A DNA stretch of 10,697 nt, taken from positions 1 through 10,697 of the forward strand of contig JAOXYB010060979.1 of NCBI GenBank assembly GCA_028565635.1, written 5' to 3'. The translations under genes and the position numbers were made by a program. Shown piece after piece: positions 1 to 7,970 of this stretch; the first letter of the stretch is position 1; each line of letters begins with the position of its first letter. Origin of the DNA: Phoronis ovalis. Taxonomy: Eukaryota > Phoronida > Phoronidae. The notes under the pieces were generated by a model. It was given only the letters and a program-made list of their open reading frames with translations. It did not search any database and was not told the DNA's origin.

Positions 1-747
1 TGGTTGAAAAAAAACTACCCTTTTCACGCGATTTTTCGTTCGCGCATGTGGACCCACCATTTGACCCAAGTGCCCTCCCCGGGATTTTAACACTATATTT
101 TTAAGTTTAAACATTTTAATTGTCAATGTGTGTCATTTAGAACTTAAGAAGAAAAATCAACAAATGTTCACACATATTTGGACCATGGCCCTACAATAAG
201 CTCTGTGGCTTCCAGATTTTCATCTCTGGTTTTCATTTCATTCATATCACAGGTTAAATATACACTTTGAGAAACTATGTAAGTAAACTATGAATCCAGA
301 ATGATCTAAAAACATAGTTAGTAATTACAAGATCTAAGAGATTGAAGGTGTTTAGTGGAAGTTATAGTGTTAGCGTTCAATTGATTTATCCTAGGTGTGT
401 TTTTATTTGCAGTTTGAGGTAGCTGAGTTCAAAATATACAGCTGTTACATTTACCATTTTATTAACTGTTGAAACTGCCAATGCCTACTATTTGATGACT
501 TTTGCATTTCGATTTCTTTGCTATGTTAAACTGCATGCTTTGTTTTGCATTTTACTGACATTATAGAAAATAGCCACTCCAAAATGTCCTGTATTTTATA
601 TTGGATAGTTACTTCTATAACAACTGCTACGAAATCTTTCAATTTTTTATTTTATAAACAGAAGTAACATACAGCTTGAAACTTACAGAGTTACTACAGA
701 AATGTTGGTTTATTTCAGTAATAAATTGTGTGGTGAATGTCTTTCAG
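1..747 (+). other. Intron or upstream non-coding DNA before exon E0
   Basis: AT-rich sequence with no CCP-like codons and no long open frame. An acceptor-like TTTGCAG at about 406-412 is followed by nothing recognisable as a domain. The stretch ends in two closely spaced acceptors, TTTCAG ending at 718 and CTTTCAG ending at 747; the second opens the CCP frame. E0 begins in phase 1, so at least one more coding exon must lie upstream of the window. No promoter, start codon or signal peptide is visible. Confidence 0.7.
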
Positions 748-924
748 CAATCAACTGTGGTGACCCAGGATCTGGCACAAGTGCTCTTAGAGAAGGGTAT
801 GACTATTCCTTCCAAGGTATGGTCTTATATTACTGTCTTTCTGGCTGTGAACCAACCAGTGGCAACTCAAAGCTGACATGTCAAGCTGATGAAACATGGG
901 ATGGTGAACCTCTAAACTGTCAGG
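748..924 (+). CDS. Exon E0: divergent CCP/sushi domain (partial gene)
   Basis: A 177-nt exon encoding 59 codons of one CCP module. The acceptor is CTTTCAG at 741-747 and the donor is GTACGT at 925-930; both boundaries are phase 1. The reading starts INCGDPGSG and ends TWDGEPLNCQ. It shows the CCP hallmarks: a first Cys in the NCG motif, a second in YYC, a third in LTC, the Trp in TWDGEP, and the last Cys in LNC. CCP modules are extracellular beta-sandwich domains held by Cys1-Cys3 and Cys2-Cys4 bonds. It has a fifth Cys (846-848), where the family normally has the Tyr of a C-x-x-G-Y stretch. It is clearly diverged from the thirteen repeated exons downstream and looks like an older, unique module of the same gene. 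Its final G joins the next exon's TA to give Val. Confidence 0.88.
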
Positions 925-936
925 GTACGTAAACTA

Positions 937-950
937 TGTGTGTGTGTGTG
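937..950 (+). repeat. (TG)7 microsatellite
   Basis: Seven uninterrupted TG dinucleotides start 12 bp after the E0 donor. This is a simple sequence repeat with no evident function; its closeness to the splice donor is the only notable point. Confidence 0.9.
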
Positions 951-2076
951 TTACATAAGTATGAGTCTTATGTTTCAATATTTAAATATGTTTTGGGACT
1001 TAATTTGTTTTTTTGATTTAAATAGCTGGGAGACATATTATAATGACTGATTCATGAAAAGGAATATTTAACACATAAAACATCAAGTTTGAAAATTATG
1101 TGTGCAAAGTCTCAGTATTCTAAGTAGCAGGATGATACGTGTATTTATCTAAATCTTTCAAAAGTTGCAGTATTAAACCTCTATTAAACCCTAAAGTGTT
1201 CCTTGATTGGTTTATGATCTAGATTCAGAGCAGTAACTACATATTTAGGAACTTTATTTCAATAGTTAAACGTAAACTTTCAGGGATAGTCGATTTTTAG
1301 GTTAGTTATCAGTATATATGTATAGTTCAAGTCAATGCCATTAATGAACTGCATTCCTCACATATCCTGGATTCCATTTACCTTGTACCCTTTGTGAAAA
1401 GCGCTGTGCTCATCATGATAAAATGTCTCAAATAAAAAAACGACAATGGATTTGAATCATATCCCCCATGGATTTAAAAGTTAATAGGTGTTTACTTTTT
1501 TTGCAATTTTCATTTTCAAAGCACTCCTCGTTTATGAATTAGGGATTATGTAAAGAAGAATCCTTACATTTCACATACCTGACCGTAGCAACAGAGTGAT
1601 CAATATTTTTAATTTGTTCATGCAATTAACTAAAAACAGATCAAATGAAATTTGATTTTTCAAATATATGATTAATCCTTTGTTATTTAAACCAGATATT
1701 TTAATTGTAACTTTAATCTTTCAAAAAGTCTGGTCTTTGATATCAACTCCCTTGATCATTCAAACATGTAAATCTTTCACAATGAAGAAATTAGAAAAAG
1801 TTAAGCAAACCATAAAGAGTCTAATAACATAATAGGATTTAGTTTTACTCGATTATGTCATCAATAGCAGCTGAGCCCTGTTGAAGTTGTCTTAAGCATT
1901 TTTTTTCCATAGAAATAGTCTGTTGTGATTTTAAACACTATGAACTAAAAAATAGAATTTAAAGTAGCTTTTATTGTATTTCTCTCTATTACATAAAATA
2001 TGTTTTCTCTAATACCTAATTTACCCACTTAAATAATTTCAAAACTACATTGTATATAACCATGCACTAGAAAAAG

Positions 2077-2176
2077 TGATAATACTTCATTTTAACAGGT
2101 TTTTAAAAGTGTTGAAAAATTGGACCTGTACTTGCAAGGTTCTACTTGCTAGGTGGTACTTTTAAAAGTATTATCA
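2077..2176. repeat. 100-bp segment bounded by 11-bp inverted repeats
   Basis: TGATAATACTT at 2077-2087 is the exact reverse complement of AAGTATTATCA at 2166-2176. Between them lies a direct repeat with 14-bp period: TACTTGCAAGGT (2129-2140) and TACTTGCTAGGT (2143-2154). The ends are compatible with a tiny MITE-like non-autonomous DNA element, but I see no clear target-site duplication, so a fortuitous inverted repeat in AT-rich DNA is possible. Confidence 0.4.
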
Positions 2177-2767
2177 TGATGTCGCTAGCATAATCTATCC
2201 AGCTGTAAATTGGAAATATCGTGGCTCACCAGGATCTCGTAGGTGTAATATATTGCTACCAGGCACAGTAATATCTGTTTATGTTTATGTTTGTAGACCT
2301 ATTCTGTACATGCAGTTTATAAAAAATTGTGAATGCAGCAAAGTAACTTTAGGGACTATATCTGTGATTACACATTATTTTACTAAGTAACACATCTCGG
2401 GCACTATTGGTGAGTCTTAGAACTAAAATTTATAACAATTTTGAAAATATAAATTATATGAGAAATTACGTCCTAAGCATTTCTTGAAAATTTCGCATTA
2501 TTTAGTCAGCAACTCATAAAGTTATTCGATATTATGTAAACAAGGGTTGCTTGTAAGTTTCCTTGCACTGTTATGCATTCAGGTACCAGGTAAATGCAGT
2601 TAGTGACATATAAGTAACAATTTATAAGTTAAAATAAACTCACAAACTGACTAGCTAAGCTTTTCGTAAAGTAATTACATGTATGAAAATAGTTTTTCTT
2701 AAAAACAAATTTTCTTTATTTCAATCTGCAACTCACAGAGATGTTCATAAGATTTTGTTAATTTCAG

Positions 2768-2938
2768 TAAAGGATTGTGGGCAGCCTGTTGAAATTGCCA
2801 ATGGTGATGTTGAAGCAGACAGCACAACTTTTGGTTCCACTGCAAGTTATTCCTGTGATGCTGGATATACGTTGGTAGGAGATGCTGTAATTGACTGTTT
2901 GGATACAGGATCATGGTCAGAGGAACCATCATGTCAAA
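2768..2938 (+). CDS. Exon E1: acidic CCP/sushi module, first of the array
   Basis: 57 codons between acceptor ATTTCAG (2761-2767) and donor GTTAGT (2939-2944), phase 1 on both sides. Module positions, numbered from the split first codon: Cys at 4, 30, 44 and 56, Trp at 50, the Y-S-C motif at 28-30 and G-Y at 33-34. This is the standard four-cysteine CCP layout (1-3, 2-4 bonding known for the family). The module is highly acidic and has no N-x-S/T sequon. Because E0 ends in G, the first residue here is Val (GTA), whereas every later copy begins with Ile. It is the only copy with Glu at 52 (SEEPSC). CCP strings occur in complement regulators, selectins, and large adhesion or matrix proteins such as SVEP1-like and CUB/sushi proteins; nothing here picks one of these. 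Confidence 0.93.
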
Positions 2939-3237
2939 GTTAGTATTAGATTTTTATGCTAAATATTGGAATATTTTCGAATATTTTGGGATTGTCATCT
3001 CCTAGAATTTATCTACTTTGTCTTGTTTTATTTAAGACAATGTTTTATTGAATCAAGAGTGTGAGCTAAATTTCATGAAGATAAAGACAGGGTTTCAGTT
3101 TAAACTTTTGGGGTGGACAGAGGGCTGCCTGACAATCAAAAGAGCTTAATTTACAAAACATATTCAAGTAAATAATCCATGCAATTAAGTCTGAAATCAA
3201 CAGAGATATGCACCAACTTCTATTTTGTTTATTTCAG
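2939..3237 (+). other. Intron 1, class A
   Basis: A 299-bp intron with donor GTTAGT and acceptor ATTTCAG. It carries the class-A marks, namely an ATGTTTTATTGAATCAAGAG tract and an AAGACAGGGT stretch, followed by a decayed CCP-start relic at about 3122-3139. Confidence 0.85.
3122..3139 (+). pseudogene. Relic CCP exon start in intron 1 (tail only)
   Basis: The reading GLPDNQ remains, aligned with the better preserved relics in other introns. The acceptor and the Asn-Cys codons are no longer recognisable. Confidence 0.45.
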
Positions 3238-3408
3238 TTAAGGACTGCGGCCAACCTATTGAAATTGCCAATGGCGATGTTGAAGCGGATGGCACAACTT
3301 TTGGTTCCACTGCAAGTTATTCCTGTGATGCTGGATATACACTGGTAGGAGATGCTGTAATTGACTGTTTGGATACGGGATCATGGTCAGATGAACCATC
3401 ATGTCAAA
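3238..3408 (+). CDS. Exon E2: acidic CCP/sushi module
   Basis: 57 codons, acceptor ATTTCAG ending at 3237, donor GTAAAT at 3409. The exon starts with TT, which after the A of the previous exon gives Ile (ATT) just as TA does (ATA). All four Cys and the Trp are present. It is distinguished by Gly at residue 19 (EADGTTFG) where all other copies have Ser. It follows a class-A intron but carries Glu at 16, unlike the other exons in that position, which fits a mosaic origin. Confidence 0.93.
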
Positions 3409-3734
3409 GTAAATAAGGTTTTTGCTGATGCTAAGAATTGGAATTTTTTTGAGGTTTTGACATTTTCTGTAGTTTTTCCCTACTTGTAAGAATTTATGTT
3501 TGTTATGTATAGAAGGCTCTGAGGCAACCTGATTAAACAACTTTTATTAAATCAAGCATGTGGAGTGATCTAAAATACATCAGGACAAGCACGAGGTTCC
3601 ATTTCCTTTATTTTAGTACAGAATTGTGGTCTGCCCGACAGTCAATAAATAGTAATTTACAAAGTTTTTGAAGTGAATTACTTAATAAGATTTAAGCCAA
3701 AAATATGCACACTGTTTTATTTTGTTTATTTCAG
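3409..3734 (+). other. Intron 2, class B
   Basis: 326 bp, donor GTAAAT, acceptor TTTCAG. Class-B marks are AGGCTCTGAGG, the ATCTAAAAT stretch, and a 3' part reading AAAGTTTTTGAAGTGAATTA before the polypyrimidine tract. It contains a well preserved CCP-start relic at 3617-3648. Confidence 0.85.
3617..3648 (+). pseudogene. Relic CCP exon start in intron 2
   Basis: An acceptor-like TTATTTTAG is followed, in the same phase as the live exons, by codons for QNCGLPDSQ and then TAA at 3646-3648. Cys-Gly-Leu-Pro is a typical CCP opening. No downstream half of the domain and no donor are visible, so this is a truncated dead exon. Confidence 0.7.
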
Positions 3735-3905
3735 TAAAGGACTGTGGGCAGCCTATTGAAATTGCCAATGGTGATGTTGAAGCAGACAGCACAACTTTTG
3801 GTTCCACTGCAAGTTATTCCTGTGATGCTGGATATACATTGGTAGGAGATGCTGTAATTGATTGTTTGGATACCGGATCATGGTCAGATGAACCATCATG
3901 CCAAA
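3735..3905 (+). CDS. Exon E3: acidic CCP/sushi module (array consensus)
   Basis: 57 codons, acceptor TTTCAG ending at 3734, donor GTAAGT at 3906. The protein sequence equals the array consensus (PIEIANGDVEADS, GDAVIDC, GSWSDEPSC). E3, E8 and E10 share nearly the same upstream intron sequence, and E3 and E10 also match downstream, pointing to a recent duplication of this unit. Confidence 0.93.
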
Positions 3906-4258
3906 GTAAGTAATGTTTTTTGGATGCTTTATGGTGGAATATATCCAAGTTTTTGGTATTGTCAGGTTCTATGATTTTTCTACTTACGTGTGTAATTTTA
4001 AATCATTGTTGTTGTTGATTAACTGCTTTTGCAATCTTTTATAAATGGCTCTGAGAAAAGCACCCAAGCAAATGTTTTATTGAATCAAGAGTGTAGGCTA
4101 AGATCCATGATAACAAAGACAGGATTCCATTTTGCATTTTTCAGTCCAGAAATGTTATAATTAATTTACTGAACTTTTCTAGTAAATAATCTATTTTATC
4201 AAGCCTGTAACCTGCAATCCTCCGAGATTTACACAATGTTTTGTTTTGGTTATTTCAG
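3906..4258 (+). other. Intron 3, class A
   Basis: 353 bp, donor GTAAGT, acceptor TTATTTCAG. Class-A tract AAGCAAATGTTTTATTGAAT is present, and a decayed relic lies at 4145-4164. Its 5' part closely resembles that of intron 10 (GGAATATATCCAA). Confidence 0.85.
4145..4164 (+). pseudogene. Relic CCP exon start in intron 3
   Basis: An acceptor TTTTTCAG is followed in phase by codons for QKCYN and then TAA (4162-4164). The Cys is kept, but the Gly-Leu-Pro part is lost. Confidence 0.5.
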
Positions 4259-4429
4259 TTAAGGACTGTGGCCAGCCTATTGAAATTGCCAATGGTGATG
4301 TTCAAGCAGACAGCACAACTTTTGGTTCCACTGCAAGTTATTCCTGTGATGCTGGATATACATTGGTAGGAGATGCTGTAATTGACTGTTTGGATACGGG
4401 ATCGTGGTCAGATGAACCATCATGCCAAA
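4259..4429 (+). CDS. Exon E4: acidic CCP/sushi module (VQAD type)
   Basis: 57 codons, acceptor TTATTTCAG ending at 4258, donor GTAAAT at 4430. It starts with TT (Ile via ATT). Gln replaces Glu at residue 16 (DVQADS), the mark shared by E4, E6, E7, E11 and E12, all of which follow class-A introns. Otherwise it matches the consensus, with Cys 4, 30, 44, 56 and Trp 50. Confidence 0.93.
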
Positions 4430-4774
4430 GTAAATAATGTTTTTGTTGTTTCTAAAGTTGAAATCTGTTGAAGTTTTTATTATTTTTTTTTGTTTTTAGA
4501 TTTTCCCTACTTGTATAGTTTTAAATCAGTATCCTCGGTTAATTGTTATGCCAGTTATGTATAGAATTTTCTGAGATAGCCGATGAAATAATATTTACGT
4601 TAAATCAAGTGGGTGATTTAAAATCTACGAGGACAGCACGAGATTCAATGCCCTTTATTTCAGTACAGAACTGTGGTCTTCCTGACAGTCCATAAATACT
4701 AACTTTCAAATTTTTCAAGTGAATAATTTAAAAGATTTAGTCAGAGATATGCACAATGCTTTTGTTTATTTTAG
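4430..4774 (+). other. Intron 4, class B
   Basis: 345 bp, donor GTAAAT, acceptor TTATTTTAG. It carries the class-B CCGATGAAATAA and GGTGATTTAAAATC stretches and a clear relic at 4664-4695. Confidence 0.85.
4664..4695 (+). pseudogene. Relic CCP exon start in intron 4
   Basis: This is the cleanest relic. An intact TTTATTTCAG acceptor precedes codons for QNCGLPDSP in phase 1, then TAA at 4693-4695. The acceptor is nearly identical to those of the live exons. Confidence 0.72.
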
Positions 4775-4945
4775 TAAAGGACTGTGGCCAGCCTGTTGAA
4801 ATTGCCAATGGTGATGTTGAAGCAGACAGCACAACTTTTGGTTCAACTGCAAGTTATTCCTGTGATGCTGGATATACATTAGTAGGAGATGCTGTAATTG
4901 ATTGTTTGGATACGGGATCGTGGTCAGATGAACCATCATGTCAAA
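4775..4945 (+). CDS. Exon E5: acidic CCP/sushi module
   Basis: 57 codons, acceptor TTATTTTAG ending at 4774 (TAG rather than CAG, as in E13) and donor GTGAGT at 4946, the only GTGAGT in the array. It has Val at residue 8 (QPVEI) and Glu at 16. It contains a rare synonymous change in the otherwise fixed core (TCA for TCC at Ser 24). Confidence 0.93.
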
Positions 4946-5315
4946 GTGAGTAACAGATTTTTTGATGCTAAATATTGGAATATTACCAAATTTTTGATTG
5001 TCAGGTTCTAAAATTCCCTACTTGTATACTTTTAAATGAATGTTAAGTCAGTGTTCTTGATTAAGTGCTATTACAATGTTATATAAATTAATGGTTCTCA
5101 GAGAAGCAAGTAAGCAAATGTTTTATTAATTCCAGAGTGTAAGACAATATCCTTGTCGGCAAAGACTGGGCTCCAGTTTCCTTAAACTATGGTTTACCTG
5201 ACAATCAACAGGAATTAATTTCCAAATCTTTTTTTCTGATAAATAATCCATTCTTTCAAGTTTGTAACCTGCAATCCGTAGAGATATGCTCAAGATTTCC
5301 TTTTGGTTATTTCAG
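4946..5315 (+). other. Intron 5, class A
   Basis: 370 bp, the longest of the undisturbed introns, donor GTGAGT, acceptor TTATTTCAG. It has the class-A AAGCAAATGTTTTATT tract and a relic at 5185-5211. Confidence 0.85.
5185..5211 (+). pseudogene. Relic CCP exon start in intron 5
   Basis: The reading is NYGLPDNQQ, matching NCGLPDN with the Cys codon TGT changed to TAT. The adjacent acceptor has decayed (CTCCAG lies 14 bp upstream). Confidence 0.5.
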
Positions 5316-5486
5316 TAAAGGACTGTGGCCAACCTGTTGAAATTGACAATGGTGATGTCCAAGCAGACAGCACAACTTTTGGTTCCACTGCAAGTTATTC
5401 CTGTGATGCTGGGTATACGTTGGTAGGAGATGCTGTAATTGATTGTTTGGATACAGGAACATGGTCAGATGAACCATCATGTCAAA
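5316..5486 (+). CDS. Exon E6: acidic CCP/sushi module (VQAD type)
   Basis: 57 codons, acceptor TTATTTCAG ending at 5315, donor GTAAGT at 5487. It has Val 8, Asp at residue 11 (EIDNGD, where most copies have Ala), Gln 16, and Thr at 49 (TGTWSD). Residue 11 is one of two positions that take several different amino acids across the array. Confidence 0.93.
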
Positions 5487-5849
5487 GTAAGTAACAGTTT
5501 TTTTATGCTAAATTTTTGAATATTTCCAATAATTGGATTGTCTGCTTGTAACATTCCCTATTGTAGACTGTTAAGTGAATGTTTTTGATGAACTGCTATT
5601 ACAATCGTATTGAATGGCTTTGAGAAAAACAAGTAAGCAAATGTTTTATTGAATCTAGATTGTGAGATAAGACCCCTGATGGCAAGGACAGGGTTTCCAG
5701 TTTGCTTTTTTCAGTGCATAACTGTGATCTACCTGACAATCAAAATAAATTACTTTCTAAATCTTTTCTAGTTAATAATCCATTCTATCATTAGTCTGTA
5801 ATCTGAAATCCATATAGATTTGCACAAGGTTTTGTTTGGGTTATTTCAG
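5487..5849 (+). other. Intron 6, class A
   Basis: 363 bp, donor GTAAGT, acceptor TTATTTCAG. It has the class-A AAGTAAGCAAATGTTTTATT tract and an open relic at 5715-5752. Introns 5 and 6 are two successive class-A introns, breaking the A/B alternation. Confidence 0.85.
5715..5752 (+). pseudogene. Relic CCP exon start in intron 6
   Basis: An acceptor TTTTTTCAG is followed in phase by codons for HNCDLPDNQNKL with no immediate stop; the frame stays open for further codons but shows no CCP sequence. This is the only relic with acceptor, Cys and a continuing frame. Confidence 0.6.
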
Positions 5850-6020
5850 TTAAAGACTGTGGCCAGCCTATTGAAATTGTCAATGGTGATGTTCAAGCAG
5901 ATAGCACAACTTTCGGTTCCACTGCAAGTTATTCCTGTGATGCTGGATATACTTTGGTAGGAGATCCTATAATTGACTGTTTGGATACGGGATCGTGGTC
6001 AGATGAACCATCTTGTCAAA
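5850..6020 (+). CDS. Exon E7: acidic CCP/sushi module (VQAD type, Pro 40)
   Basis: 57 codons, acceptor TTATTTCAG ending at 5849, donor GTAAAT at 6021. It lacks an internal ATG and so is easy to miss as a free ORF. Distinct residues are Val 11 (EIVNGD), Gln 16, and Pro 40 with Ile 41 (GDPIIDC). From about codon 18 on, the exon and the following ~180 bp of intron are almost identical to E9, while its 5' part and upstream intron belong to the other class, so it is mosaic. Confidence 0.92.
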
Positions 6021-6374
6021 GTAAATAAGGTTTTTATTGATGGTAAAAGTTGCAATCTGTTAAAGGTTTTGGGATTTTCTGCTTCTAATTTTCTCCTCTA
6101 CTTGTATGATCTTAAGCAGTGTCCTTGGTTCATTTTTATGCCAGTTATGTATAATTAAATGGCTCTGAGATAACCGATGAAATAAATTTTACATTAAATC
6201 AAGTGTGTGTTCTAAAATCCATGAAGGCATTCACAAGGTTCTATTTCCCTTTTTTCAGTACAGAATTCTGGTCTTCCTTACATGCAATAAATAGCAATTT
6301 ACAAAGTTTTTGAAGTGAATAACTTAATAGATTAAGCCAAAAATATGCACACTGTTTTATTTTGTTTATTTCAG
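6021..6374 (+). other. Intron 7, class B
   Basis: 354 bp, donor GTAAAT, acceptor TTTCAG. Its first ~180 bp match intron 9 with only a few differences. A relic lies at 6259-6290. Confidence 0.85.
6259..6290 (+). pseudogene. Relic CCP exon start in intron 7
   Basis: An acceptor TTTTTTCAG is followed in phase by codons for QNSGLPYMQ, then TAA at 6288-6290. The Cys codon TGT has become TCT. Confidence 0.62.
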
Positions 6375-6545
6375 TAAAGGACTGTGGGCAGCCTATTGAA
6401 ATTGCCAATGGTGATGTTGAAGCAGACAGCACAACTTTTGGTTCCACTGCAAGTTATTCCTGTGATGCTGGATATACAATGGTAGGAGATGCTGTAATTG
6501 ATTGTTTGGACACAGGATTATGGTCAGATGAACCATCATGCCAAA
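6375..6545 (+). CDS. Exon E8: acidic CCP/sushi module
   Basis: 57 codons, acceptor TTTCAG ending at 6374, donor GTAAAC at 6546 (unique variant). Met at residue 36 (GYTMVGD) and Leu at 49 (TGLWSD) are found only here. The first half of the exon is identical to E3. Glu at 16 fits its class-B upstream intron. Confidence 0.93.
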
Positions 6546-6881
6546 GTAAACAAAATTTTTGTTGATGCTAAAAGTTTAAAACTTTTGGAGTTTTTGGGAT
6601 TTTCCCTATTTGTATGATTTTAAATCAGTATCCTTGGTTAATTATTATACCAGTTATGTATAAAAGACTTTAAAATAACCGGTGAAATAAATTTCGTGTT
6701 AAAGTATAAGCGTATGATCTAAAATCCATGAGGGCAATCACAAGATACCATTTGCTTTTATTTCAGTGCAGAACTGAGATCAGCCTGACAGTCATTAAAT
6801 ATTTATTTACAGAGTTTTTTAGGTAAATAATTTGATACATTAAGTCAAAGATATACCCAGTGTTTTATTTATTTATTTCAG
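6546..6881 (+). other. Intron 8, class B
   Basis: 336 bp, donor GTAAAC, acceptor TTATTTCAG. Class-B marks are ACCGGTGAAATAAAT and ATGATCTAAAATCCATGAGG; a relic lies at 6767-6798. Confidence 0.85.
6767..6798 (+). pseudogene. Relic CCP exon start in intron 8
   Basis: An acceptor TTATTTCAG is followed in phase by codons for QN, then TGA (6775-6777) in place of the Cys codon TGT, then DQPDSH and TAA. The relic is inactivated at the first cysteine. Confidence 0.6.
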
Positions 6882-7052
6882 TAAAGGACTGTGGCCAGCC
6901 TATTGAAATTGCCAATGGTGATGTTGAAGCAGACAGCACAACTTTCGGTTCCACTGCAAGTTATTCCTGTGATGCTGGATATACTTTGGTAGGAGATCCT
7001 GTAATTGACTGTTTGGATACGGGATCGTGGTCAGATGAACCATCTTGTCAAA
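6882..7052 (+). CDS. Exon E9: acidic CCP/sushi module (Pro 40)
   Basis: 57 codons, acceptor TTATTTCAG ending at 6881, donor GTAAAT at 7053. Pro at residue 40 (GDPVIDC) is shared only with E7. The 5' half is VEAD type, in keeping with its class-B upstream intron, while the 3' half matches E7 at a constant offset of 1032 bp. Confidence 0.93.
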
Positions 7053-7320
7053 GTAAATAAGGTTTTTATTGATGGTAAAAGTTGGAATCTGTTAAAGGTT
7101 TTGGGATTTTCTGCTTCTAGTTTTCCTTTCTACTTGTATGATCTTAAGCAGTGTCCTTGGTTAATTGTTATGCCAGTTATGTATAATTAAAAGGCTCTGA
7201 GATAACCGATGAAATAAATTTTACGTTAAATCAATAAATGGTAATTTATAAAGTTTTTGAAGTGAATAACTTAATAGATTAAGCCAAAATATGCACACTG
7301 TTTTATTTTGTTTATTTCAG
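7053..7320 (+). other. Intron 9, class B with internal deletion
   Basis: 268 bp, the shortest intron, donor GTAAAT, acceptor TTTATTTCAG. It runs as class B up to TTAAATCAA (about 7234) and then jumps directly into the ATAAATGGTAATTTA tail. Compared with intron 7 it lacks roughly 95 bp, including the whole CCP-start relic. Confidence 0.82.
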
Positions 7321-7491
7321 TAAAGGATTGTGGGCAGCCTATTGAAATTGCCAATGGTGATGTTGAAGCAGACAGCACAACTTTTGGTTCCACTGCAAGT
7401 TATTCCTGTGATGCTGGATATACATTGGTAGGAGATGCTGTAATTGATTGTTTGGATACAGGATCATGGTCAGACGAACCATCATGCCAAA
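7321..7491 (+). CDS. Exon E10: acidic CCP/sushi module (array consensus)
   Basis: 57 codons, acceptor TTTATTTCAG ending at 7320, donor GTTAGT at 7492. The protein is identical to E3, and the flanks on both sides are similar to those of E3, so E10 and E3 are close duplicates although six other exons lie between them. Confidence 0.93.
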
Positions 7492-7799
7492 GTTAGTAAC
7501 GTTTTTGATGCTTACTGCTGGAATATATCCAACTTTTTGGTACGGTCAGGTTCCCAGAATTCCCTATTTTATAATTTAAATAATTACTGCTGATTTACTG
7601 CTATTGCAATCTTATATCAATGGCTTTGAGAAAAGTAGCCAAGCAAATGTTTTTGTTGAAGCAAAAGTGTGGGCTCAGATCCATGATGATAATAACAGGG
7701 TTCCTTTTACAGAAATTTTCTAGTATATAATCCATTCTATGAATTCTTTAACTTGAAATCCACAGAGATTTCCATAAAGTTTTGTTTTTGTTATTTCAG
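7492..7799 (+). other. Intron 10, class A
   Basis: 308 bp, donor GTTAGT, acceptor TTATTTCAG. The class-A AGCCAAGCAAATGTTT tract is present. The relic segment is shortened: CAGGGTTCC runs almost directly into the TTTTCTAGTATATAATCC part, with no CysGlyLeuPro reading left. Confidence 0.83.
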
Positions 7800-7970
7800 T
7801 TAAAGACTGTGGGCAGCCTATTGAAATTTCCAATGGTGATGTTCAAGCAGACAGCACAACTTTCGGTTCCACTGCAAGTTATTCCTGTGATGCTGGATAT
7901 ACATTGGTAGGAGATGCTGTAATTGACTGTTTGGATACAGGATCATGGGCAGATGAACCATCATGTCAAA
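7800..7970 (+). CDS. Exon E11: acidic CCP/sushi module (VQAD type)
   Basis: 57 codons, acceptor TTATTTCAG ending at 7799, donor GTAAGT at 7971. It has no internal ATG. Distinct residues are Ser 11 (EISNGD), Gln 16, and Ala 51 (GSWADEPSC). All four Cys and Trp 50 are kept. Confidence 0.92.

Larger units (their letters stand above)
925..2767 (+). other. Large intron 0 (1843 bp)
   Basis: Non-coding DNA between E0 and the exon array. It opens with donor GTACGT and ends ATTTCAG at 2761-2767. Its last ~50 bp resemble the class-A intron ends of the array (CACAGAGAT followed by a T-rich tract), so the duplicated unit begins a little upstream of E1. It also holds a TG microsatellite near its start and an inverted repeat at 2077-2176. 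I see no CCP exon, RNA gene or other coding potential in it. Confidence 0.75.

Noticed and set aside
400-440. Possible small exon after TTTGCAG near 412
   Set aside because: No CCP codons, no paired donor with a supported frame, and AT-rich sequence that yields such acceptors by chance.
676-876. Open frame of 66 codons starting upstream of E0
   Set aside because: It reads across the intron and an alternative acceptor, then runs through E0 in the wrong frame; the CCP cysteines are only in the frame of 750-923.
2699-2932. Minus-strand open frames opposite the CCP exons
   Set aside because: They recur only because the exons repeat, have no domain features, and run into intron sequence.
3225-3416. 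Stand-alone ~63-residue proteins beginning Met-Phe-Ile-Ser-Val-Lys-Asp
   Set aside because: The Met and next residues lie in the polypyrimidine tract and acceptor of each intron, and the C-terminal Ser-Lys-stop lies in the donor. These are spliced exons read through, not small genes; the same applies to similar frames before the other copies.
5973-6158. 61-codon frame across the end of E7, with a similar one at 7005-7190
   Set aside because: Off-frame reading of the shared E7/E9 duplicated tract; the similarity comes from DNA duplication, and neither looks like a protein.
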